Of a DNA stretch of 64,000 nucleotides, positions 1 through 8,700 are shown piece by piece (the stretch's first letter is position 1; the number at the start of each line of letters is the position of its first letter). The stretch is from positions 124,001-188,000 of the forward strand of contig OY969771.1 in the NCBI GenBank assembly GCA_963702925.1, read 5' to 3'. The notes beneath the pieces were generated by a model, which was given only the letters and a program-made list of their open reading frames with translations, had not been told where the DNA came from and ran no database searches. This DNA comes from CAIKMD01 sp963702925 (lineage in GTDB: Bacteria; Pseudomonadota; Alphaproteobacteria; ATCC43930; CGMCC-115725). A program made the position numbers and the translations under genes.

Positions 1-291
1 ACCAACCCGACGCAGATCAAACGGGGATACCGGAAGTTCGGCGGCATCGCGCTGACGCTCGCGCTCGTCGCGCTCGTCGTCGGCTTGGCGTCGCTACCTG
101 CACGTGCCGATGACGATGACCGGGGCCGCAACGACCAACATGAGCGCGCCCACAGAGACCGGCATCCGCCGCCGCACCGTTATTCCGGCTACGAAGCGCC
201 GAGATACATCTATGCGCCCCCGCCGGTCTACTACGCCCCTCCGCCGCGCCCCCCTGCAATCGATTTCATCTTCCCACTCCAGTTTCGCTGA
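1..291 (+). CDS. Small secreted Pro/His-rich protein, 5' end cut off
   Basis: The reading frame is open from base 1 to a TGA at 289-291, so the gene starts left of the window. The visible part begins with a short basic stretch, then a hydrophobic core rich in Ala, Leu and Val ending in Leu-Pro-Ala-Arg-Ala, a good signal-peptidase I site. The mature part is short, starting with four Asp, then His/Arg-rich, then Tyr/Pro-rich with a repeated Ala-Pro-Pro-Pro pattern. This composition fits a small exported, unstructured protein. I do not recognise a family and assign no function. An internal TTG at 85 could be called a start, but it would remove the signal peptide. Confidence 0.55.
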   Translation, partial: TNPTQIKRGYRKFGGIALTLALVALVVGLASLPARADDDDRGRNDQHERAHRDRHPPPHRYSGYEAPRYIYAPPPVYYAPPPRPPAIDFIFPLQFR

Positions 292-365
292 GCGCGCCAA
301 AGGACCCGTCTCGCTCGCATGAGCGAGACGGGCACGCGTCATACCCAAGCCAATGGAGGCCATCC

Positions 366-632
366 GTGACCTACTCGCCGCTTACGACCCGCTATCGCGC
401 AGTCTCCATGGAACTCGCGGCCTATCTCGACGCTCATACGGTCGAGATGCGTATCCTCACCGACACGGGCGCGACGATCGCGATTGTGTGCCCGCGCGAT
501 TCGATCTTTGCCGTGCAGCGACATATCGAGCAGATCGGCAAGGCATGCCCGGAAATTGCGACCTGGAGCGATCAGTGCCGCGCCGACCCGAAGCGCCTCG
601 AAGAGTCCCTTCGAGTCCGGATCAGGAAGTGA
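366..632 (+). CDS. Hypothetical protein, 88 aa
   Basis: A compact cytoplasmic protein with no signal peptide or membrane segment. The GTG start at 366 is chosen because a TGGAGG sequence lies about 7 bases upstream; an in-frame ATG at 408 has no such site. The centre reads like a small alpha/beta fold (a Met-Arg-Ile-Leu-Thr strand, an Ile-Ala-Ile-Val strand, then an amphipathic helix). The C-terminus is basic. No family recognised. It stands alone between a secreted protein and a BON lipoprotein in the same orientation. Confidence 0.55.
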   Translation: MTYSPLTTRYRAVSMELAAYLDAHTVEMRILTDTGATIAIVCPRDSIFAVQRHIEQIGKACPEIATWSDQCRADPKRLEESLRVRIRK

Positions 633-749
633 GCCCGCCCAACATGCCCGAGTTCGCTTTCCCCGGAATATCCGTGTCAGGGCGGCTTTAGACGGCCTGT
701 CGACAATCCCACCGAATGTATCTTCATCCATAGATATCGGAGCAACATC

Positions 750-1064
750 ATGCGTAATCCCATCAAGACAAGCACCGTCATTCTTGGTCTGACCTTAGGG
801 CTCGCGCTCGCCGCCTGCGCGCAAACGGCGACCAGCGAGAGCACTGGCGCCTATGTCGACGACGCGTCGATCACCACCAAGGTCAAGGCGGCGATTTTCG
901 ACGACCCCACATTGAAGGTGTTCGAGATACACGTTAATACCAACAAGGACGTCGTACAGCTGAGCGGCTTTGTCAACTCGCGGCCGATGATCAGTCGCGC
1001 GAGCGACGTCGCCGGCAAGGTCGCGGGCGTCCGATCGGTTCAGAACGACCTGGTCGTGAGATAA
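750..1064 (+). CDS. BON-domain lipoprotein
   Basis: The 104-residue protein begins with a lipoprotein signal peptide ending in Leu-Ala-Ala-Cys (Cys at about residue 24), so the mature protein should be lipid-anchored facing the periplasm. The rest is one BON domain (about residues 36-103): a helix with Ile-Thr-Thr-Lys-Val-Lys-Ala-Ala, the strand around Val-Val-Gln-Leu-Ser-Gly-Phe-Val, and a terminal Val-Gln-Asn-Asp-Leu strand. BON domains in OsmY and related proteins bind lipid surfaces and help envelope stability under osmotic stress. A GGAG ribosome site precedes the ATG. Its role next to phosphofructokinase and ndvB is unknown; an envelope-stress role is inferred. Confidence 0.85.
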   Translation: MRNPIKTSTVILGLTLGLALAACAQTATSESTGAYVDDASITTKVKAAIFDDPTLKVFEIHVNTNKDVVQLSGFVNSRPMISRASDVAGKVAGVRSVQNDLVVR

Positions 1065-1126
1065 TCAGCAACGCTTTCGTCGGTCGGTGCATTGGCGATC
1101 CGTCATGCATCGCCGACCGCGGCGCA

Positions 1127-2233
1127 TCAGCGATCGCCGAGGGAGATTCCAAGCCCGCGCGCGGTGTTTACGAGAGCGCCGACAGGGTCGACGGTCTGCG
1201 GATTGTCGATGACATCCCCAAGCGGAACGTCGACCACACTGCGGTTCTGCCACGCGACCATGCGGTCTGATTTCCCAGAAGCAATCAGATCCACGGCGTG
1301 AACGCCAAAGGCTTGGGCGATCAGGCGATCGGTCCAGGTCGGCATGCCGCCCCGCTGCACATGGCCCAAGACGGTGACCCGGATCTGCGCATCGGTGAGC
1401 GGTGCGAGCGCCGCCGCCAAGCGATGGCCGATGCCGCCATAGGTTTCGGCCCCGCTCGACTGGCGCTGACGTACCTCGTTCCCGCTCGGATCGCGAACCG
1501 CCTCACCCACGACGACCAGCGCGAAGTTGCGTCCGCCTTCGCGCAGCCTCGCAATATGCGCCGCCACCGCCTCGACGCGATAGGGTATCTCGGGCACAAG
1601 GATGACATCGGCGCCACCGGCAATCCCCGTCGCGAGCGCGATATGGCCCGCATCGCGCCCCATCACTTCCAGAATCATCACGCGGTCATGACTCGCCGCG
1701 GTGGGCTGCAATCTGTCGAGCGCCTCGGTCGCAACCGCGACGGCGGTATCGAAGCCGACCGCATGCTCGGTGCGCGTGACATCGTTGTCGATCGTCTTCG
1801 GAATTCCGATCAACGGGATATCGCCCTGCTGCGCAAGGCGGCGCAGAATTGCAAAGCTTCCATCGCCACCGACACCGATCAGCGCGTCCGCTCCTAGCAT
1901 GCGATAGCCTTCGATCGCGTCGCGCGAGCGATCGCTCGACGTACCGCTTGGTCCGGGGAAGGCAAAAGGATCGCCCGTATTGGAAGAACCGAGGATCGTG
2001 CCTCCCCGCCGCAGCAAAGTGCTGTCGGCCACGTCGAGGCCAAGTTCGACGGCGTCGACCGGCCGTTTCATAAGACCGAGCGTGCCGTTGCGTATGCCGA
2101 TCACGCGCCAGTGATAGCCCGAGATCGCGCGCCGTATCACCGCGAGGATCACGGCGTTGAGGCCCGCGCAATCGCCTCCGCTCGTCAGCAGCGCGAGCGT
2201 GCGAACCGGGGTCGGGGCTGGGATTTCCTTCAC
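1127..2233 (-). CDS. pfkA: 6-phosphofructokinase
   Basis: Phosphorylates fructose 6-phosphate to fructose 1,6-bisphosphate in glycolysis. The PfkA-family motifs appear in order: Ser-Gly-Gly-Asp-Cys-Ala-Gly-Leu-Asn near residue 18, Gly-Gly-Asp-Gly-Ser at 122-126, Pro-Lys-Thr-Ile-Asp-Asn-Asp at 145-151 (catalytic Asp149), Met-Gly-Arg-Asp-Ala-Gly-His, and Gly-His-Val-Gln-Arg-Gly-Gly. Two positions tell donor type: Gly in GGDGS (E. coli Gly104) points to ATP, while Lys in PKTIDND (E. coli Gly124) is the residue of PPi-dependent enzymes. This mixture is known from long-form ATP enzymes, so ATP is likely but not certain. The start is GTG at 2233. No FNR-type site is visible upstream. Confidence 0.93.
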   Translation of the reverse strand: MKEIPAPTPVRTLALLTSGGDCAGLNAVILAVIRRAISGYHWRVIGIRNGTLGLMKRPVDAVELGLDVADSTLLRRGGTILGSSNTGDPFAFPGPSGTSSDRSRDAIEGYRMLGADALIGVGGDGSFAILRRLAQQGDIPLIGIPKTIDNDVTRTEHAVGFDTAVAVATEALDRLQPTAASHDRVMILEVMGRDAGHIALATGIAGGADVILVPEIPYRVEAVAAHIARLREGGRNFALVVVGEAVRDPSGNEVRQRQSSGAETYGGIGHRLAAALAPLTDAQIRVTVLGHVQRGGMPTWTDRLIAQAFGVHAVDLIASGKSDRMVAWQNRSVVDVPLGDVIDNPQTVDPVGALVNTARGLGISLGDR

Positions 2234-2743
2234 GAATATTACTCGCCGGCGCGGCGCGCCGCTCTCAGGCTTGCGGGGGTGCTCGGTACGGTGACGCCGT
2301 GGTGTGACATGGATGACTCGTCATGGTGTGTATTTCGGAAGGCCGACCGCGCTCGACACGCTCTTTCAGGCAACCTAGCCCCTTCTGAACTCCCCTACAC
2401 CTAAATTTGGATGTTTGGGTAGGCCTTGGCAGCGTTCGTTGGAGTTTAGCAATGGCGCCGCGCGCTCCCGTGATCTGAATCGGGCCCGTCTAGGTATAAT
2501 CCACCACCCGGGCGGCCTCTCTTTGGACCAACTCACGGCGCTTCACTTCGCTATAGTCATCGCCACGGCACGCGAGCCCGGCGTTTCGAGATCGACGCTT
2601 GCGACGTTTGGCGGCGTGGCATCGCAAGCCCGCCTTTTTTTATATCTTTCGAGCCGTCCGGCACGCTTATCCTGCGGCGACCTGAGCAGGGAGGGTCTCG
2701 CAAGGCGCTCGATCTTTGCACATTCGTCGAGGAAAGGACGAAA
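2234..2743. other. Intergenic region between pfkA and ndvB
   Basis: About 510 bases separate two divergently transcribed genes. I see no credible protein gene. The part next to ndvB holds a hairpin with a T run (listed separately). A weak TGAT-CTGA-ATCG sequence near 2474 resembles half of an FNR site but lacks the outer bases. Confidence 0.6.
2597..2641 (+). terminator. Attenuator-like hairpin with T run in the ndvB leader
   Basis: GCTTGCGA (2597-2604) is perfectly complementary to TCGCAAGC (2622-2629). CCGCC (2630-2634) and seven T residues (2635-2641) follow. GGCGG at 2610-2614, inside the loop of the first stem, can instead pair with CCGCC directly before the T run. No gene on this strand ends here, and ndvB starts about 100 bases downstream, so a transcription attenuator in the ndvB leader is more likely than an ordinary terminator. 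This is inferred from base pairing only. Confidence 0.5.
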
Positions 2744-5700
2744 TTGAAGGCGTTCAACTTGCGCGCGGTTTCCCGACCGGCGGCGAACTCATCTTGGGTG
2801 ACCGAGGCCCCGATCCGCGCGGAACTCTTCAGCGTCGAGCGTCTTGAGCAGCACGGCGAGAGCCTCGCGACCGCCCAACGCGTCGCGTCAAGTCGCGGCA
2901 TGGGGCGGCCGCTTGCGAGACGTCTTCGCGACAACGGGAGCGTTTTGCTCGACGCGTATCGGGTTGTTTCCGCCGCAACCCATGACGACGACGCGATTAC
3001 GCCGGCGGCCGAGTGGTTGATCGACAATTTTCACGTCGTCGAGGCGCAGATCCGTGAAATCAAAGACGATCTTCCGCCGGCATTTTACCGCCAGTTGCCG
3101 AAGCTTGCGGACGGACCGCTGGCGGGTTTCCCGCGCGTGTTCGGACTGGCTTGGGCATTTGTCGCTCACACCGATAGCCGGTTCGACGCGGAGATTCTGT
3201 GTCGATTTGTGCAGGCCTATCAACGCGTGCAGCCGCTGACGATCGGCGAGTTATGGGCGATCGCCATCACGCTGCGAATCGTCCTTGTGGAGAATTTGCG
3301 GCGCTTGGCCGAGGGAATCGTGGTCCGTCGAGCGGCACGCCGCGAAGCCAACGCCCTTGCCGATCGTCTTTTGGGCGATGACAGCAGGGAGGCGAAGTCG
3401 GCAGAGGCGGCTTTGCGCCGCCTGAGCCAAGAGCCGTTGCCGCCGGCGTTCGCGGTCCAATTGGTTCAGCGCCTCCGCGATCAAGACCCCAAAGTGACGC
3501 CAGCGCTCCTCTGGTTGGATGACCGCTTGGCCGCGCAGGGAACATCAGCCGATGAGATCGTCCGAGAAGAGCAACAGCACCAGGGTGCTAGTAACGTAAC
3601 GGTTCGCAACATCATTACGAGCATGCGGCTCATTTCCGCTGCCGATTGGCCGGAACTGTTCGAGCGCATGAGTCTCGTCGATGCGATCTTGCGGGCCGGC
3701 AGCGACTTTGCCGAGATGGATTTTCCGACTCGGAATCTTTATCGCCGCGCCATTGAAGAGCTGGCGCGCGGCTCACTTCACTCCGAGATCGAGGTCGCTC
3801 GGCGCGCGCTTCAGGCCGCGAAGCGAGCAGGCGACGATCGACAACGCGATGGTAACGCGGCTGCGGTTCGTCAGCGAACCCCCGGTTACTACCTTGTTTC
3901 CCAAGGTCGCCGGGCCTTCGAAAAGGAGCTCAAATTCCGTGTTCCGGTGAAGAATTGGCTTGCTCTCGCAAACGCGACGACGGGGATCGCGGGATATCTC
4001 GGCGTCATCGCGCTGTTGAGTGCAATCATCGTTGCCGTGGTTTTGTATTGGGGCGTGGTCTCCGTTGGCGCATGGGCATTCTGCCTCCTTGCGCTCGTCG
4101 CGCTCATACCGGCGTCGGACCTGATGATGGCGCTGGTGAACTATGGCGCCACCAATCGGTTTGGCGCGACGATTTTGCCGAGTTTCGAGCTCCGCGACGG
4201 CGTGCCGTCAGACCTGCGCACAATGGTCGTCGTCCCCACACTCCTGACGACACGCGTTTCGATCGAGGAACAAATCGAGCATTTGGAGGTCCACTATCTG
4301 GCGAGCTGCGACGGCGAGATCTATTTCGCTTTGCTCTCAGATTGGACCGATTCGGCCACCGAGAGTGCGGAGGGCGACAAAGAGCTTCTCGACGCCGCGC
4401 TCGACGGGATTGCGCGTTTAAATCGACGCTATGGTCCCGCACCGGGTGGCGAGCGTTTCCTTCTCCTCCATCGTCGACGTGTCTGGAACGAGGGGCAAGG
4501 AAGATGGATCGGGTGGGAACGCAAGCGCGGCAAGCTACACGAGCTCAATCGATTGCTGCGCGGCGCGGCCGACACGACATTCTTGACGTCGGGCGCCAAC
4601 CCGCCTGCCGTCCCTTCCAAGGTTCGCTACGTCATCACCCTTGACAGCGATACGCGGCTGCCGCGCGGCGTTGCCAAACGGTTGATCGGAAAGATGGCTC
4701 ACCCGTTGAACCGTCCGGTCTTCGACCCTAGCACTCGGCGCGTCATCGAAGGACACGCCGTGCTTCAGCCGCGCGTCACGCCGTCTTTGCCGACCGGTCG
4801 CGAAGGGTCGCTGTACCAGCGCGTCTTCTCGAGTGCGAGCGGTTTGGACCCCTATTCCTTTGCCGTTTCCGACGTTTACCAAGACCTCTATGGGGAAGGC
4901 TCGTATTCGGGAAAAGGGATCTACGATGTGGATTTCTTCGAAGCGGCTCTCGAAGGCAGAATTCCCGAAAGCGCGCTCCTGAGTCACGATCTTCTCGAAG
5001 GAACCTTCGCTCGAGCGGGGTTGGTTTCCGACATCGAAGTCGTCGAGGAGTTCCCCTCACGGTATGACATCTCGGTTCTCCGCCAGCATCGTTGGGCCCG
5101 CGGTGATTGGCAGTTGCTGCCGTGGATTCTCGGCCGAAGGAAATTCGCAAACGGTGATGCCAGCGTAGCGGCCCTGCCGCTGATCGGCCGGTGGAAGATG
5201 ATCGACAATCTGCGGCGGTCGCTATCGGCACCGGCCATGGTTGTTGCGATGGCGAGTGGATGGATTCTGCCTTTTGCTTCTGCTCCGGTCTGGAGCAGCT
5301 TTGTTCTTGCGGTGGTTGCGCTACCCGCTCTTCTGCCGTTTCTCACGGGGATCGTGCCGCGACGGCTCGGAATATCGAAGCGGACTCACCTTCGAGCGGT
5401 CGGGCGCGACCTTGAGCTCGCCGTGTCACAAATTGTGCTCCAGGTCACCTTCATGGCGCATCAGGCGTGGCTAATGGGCGACGCCATCTTGCGGACCTTG
5501 TTTCGTCTCTTCGTGTCGCATCGCATGCTGCTCGAATGGGTTACAGCGGCACAGGCAAAAGTCGGTCCCCATCTCGATCTTCGCGGGTTCTACCGCCAAA
5601 TGGCCGGCGGCGTCGCCATCGCAATGGCGGCGGCGTTCCTCATCATGTGGGCCAAACCAGATTCTTGGCCGATCGCCGCCCCCTTTGTGATTCTGTGGAT

Positions 5701-8700
5701 GCTGTCGCCGGTCATCGCGCGATGGACAAGTCTGCCGCCAAGCGCAGCGCTCCATGGGCCGGTATCCGCCACGAACGCCCGATCGTTACGCCTGATCGCA
5801 AGACGCACTTGGCATTTCTTCGAGACCTTCGTTACGGCGAAGGATCATATGCTGCCACCGGACAATTTCCAGGAAGAGCCGAACCCGATCGTTGCTCATC
5901 GGACGTCTCCCACGAATATCGGGTTGTATCTTCTGTCGGCGGTTGCTGCCCGCGATTTCGGCTGGCTCGGCACGCTCGATACGGTTCAGCGGCTCGCGGC
6001 GACAATCGAGACGATGAATACACTCGAGCGTTTCCGTGGGCACTTCTACAACTGGTATGGAACCAGCGACTTGCGTCCGCTGGACCCGAAATACATTTCC
6101 ACGGTGGATAGCGGAAACCTCGCCGGCCACCTGATCGCGCTCTCAAACGCGTGTCGCGAGATCAACAGCGGTCCGGCTATGCCCGCGAATTGGGCCGCCG
6201 GGATCGAAGACACGCTGGCGCTTGCCCGAGAGGCCTTGCGCGCGCGTCCGGGCAATATGCCTGCGCATAAGCCGATCCGAATCCAATTGGACGATGTCTT
6301 CGATCTTATGTCGGCGTCGCTCGCACCGGTTGCTGTGACACCGGCTGGAATCTCGCGTCAGCTTGCCGAACTCGCGCTTCATGCCGACACCATCACAAAT
6401 CTCGCGCGAATTTTGGTCGCGGAGGCCGGCAACGACAATAGCACCCAGCTCTTGAGCTGGGCAGAGGCTGTTCACACATGCATACGAAGCCATCAGCGCG
6501 ACCTCGACTCACTGGCGCCCTGGGCAGGTCTCATCGCGCGCGACAGCGGACTTCTCGCCGCGGTGACTGCGGACGGGAACGACCGTCGCGCGGAAGAGAT
6601 GGGGCATTTCTTCGATACGATGCCGACCCCGATCGATCTTCAGGATCGCTGCGAAGAGGTCCTCCAGGTCGTCGGCGTGTGCCGGGCGGCGGTCGCGGTG
6701 CAGACGAGCGGCAAGGAACCGTTGCTCGCGTCCATCGACGCGCTGATCGAAGCCATCCAATGCGCCGCTCGCTCGAGCCGATCCCTCGCGCAGCGCGCCG
6801 CGGCCGTCGTTGAGTTCTGTCGGACGACGTTCACCGCGATGGCGTTCGACTTTCTCTTAGAGCCTGGCCGTCAGCTGCTCTCGATCGGATACCGGGTCGA
6901 TGAGGGAACTCTCGATCCAAGCTGTTACGATCTCCTTGCCTCCGAAGCGCGCCTCGCAAGCTTTGTCGCGATTGCGAAGGGTGACGTAACGGCGCAGCAT
7001 TGGTTTCGGCTCGGGCGGGCTCTCACGCCTGTCGATCGCGGTTCTGCGCTGGTTTCCTGGTCCGGATCGATGTTCGAATACTTGATGCCGTCGCTCGTGA
7101 TGCGCGCGCCGGCCGGGAGCGTCCTTGAACAGACCGCCCGTCTGATCGTCCGCCGGCAGATGAAATACGGCGGCGAGCTCGGTGTGCCATGGGGCATCTC
7201 GGAGTCTGCGTACAATGCGCGGGATCTCGAGTTTACCTATCAGTACTCAAATTTTGGCATCCCCGGCCTGGGTCTTAAGCGAGGTCTCAGCCAGAACATT
7301 GTCATAGCCCCTTATGCGACTGCGCTCGCAGCGATGGTCGATCCAGACGCCGCTGCCAAGAATTTCGTGCGATTAACCGTTGCGGGCGGGCGTGGGGGGT
7401 ACGGTTGGTATGAGGCGCTGGATTACACGCAAAACCGCCTTCCGGCCGGGGAGGACGTAGCCGTCGTTCGAGCCTATATGGCGCACCATCAAGGGATGAC
7501 GATCGTCGCCATCGTCAACGCTCTCCAAGATGGGATTATGCGTGCGCGCTTTCACGCCGAACCCCTCGTCCAGGCGACAGAACTCTTGCTCCAGGAGCGG
7601 CCACCGCGCGATGTCACCGTTGCCCGCTCCCGCGTCGACGACGCCAAGGCGGCCGTCCGCGTTCGGGATATTGTGCCGGCGATGCTGCGCCGATTCCAAT
7701 CACCGCATGATCTCATCCCTCGCACGCACCTCCTCTCCAACGGCAATTACGCCGTGATGATTACCAGCGCGGGTTCGGGATACAGCCGGTGGCGCGATCT
7801 TGCGGTCACGCGGTGGCAGGAGGACGTGACGCGCGATTCTTGGGGATCGTATGTCTTTCTCCGCGATGCGCGCGGCGGCAAGGTATGGTCGGCAGGATAC
7901 CAGCCGAGCGGAGCGGAACCGGACCGTTACGAGGTTTCCTTCTCAGAGGATCGTGCCGAAATCGTCAGGGACGATGAAACGATCACGACGACCCTTGATG
8001 TGGTGGTTTCGCCAGAAGACGATTCCGAGGTGCGCCGTGTGTCGATATCCAACCTCGGAAGTCAGACCCGGGAAATCGAGATAACCTCATATGCCGAAAT
8101 CGTTTTAGCGCCGCAGGCGACCGATACGGCCCATCCAGCATTCTCCAAGCTGTTCGTCCAAACCGAGTTCGTCGCCGAGGTCGGCACCCTCCTGGCCACG
8201 CGGCGACGGCAGTCGCCCGACCAGCCTCACATCTGGGCAGCCCATCTTGCCGTCGTCGAGGGCGAGACCATAGGGGAGCTAGAATTCGAGACCGACCGGG
8301 CGCGTTTTATCGGGCGCGGGCGTGGACTTCGGACGCCGATCTCCACGATTGACGGCCATAAGCTAACCAACACGGTCGGCACCGTGCTTGATCCGATCTT
8401 CAGTCTTCGTTGGCGCATCCGGCTTCCTCCGGGGGCGGTGGCGCGAGTTGCGTTTTGGACCGTGGTCGCGCCCTCGCGTGACAAAGCACTCGACTTGGCC
8501 GACAAGCATCGCGACGCAGCAGCTTACGAACGCGCCGTCACCCGCGCCTGGACGCAGGCGCAAGTGCAGCTCCGGCATCTCGGTATTTCGAGCGACGAGG
8601 CGCACCTCTTTCAACGTCTCGCCAATCGCGTGCTCTATTCCGATCCGGCGTTGCGCCCATCTTCCGAAATTTTGAAACATAGCGATCTCGGACCCACGGT

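Noticed and set aside
2470..2485. FNR-like site TGAT-CTGA-ATCG upstream of ndvB
   Set aside because: The outer bases and one inner base do not match; expected by chance at this length.
3955..4644. Open frame of 229 codons within ndvB
   Set aside because: An alternative frame of a clearly coding gene, with Arg-rich shadow composition.
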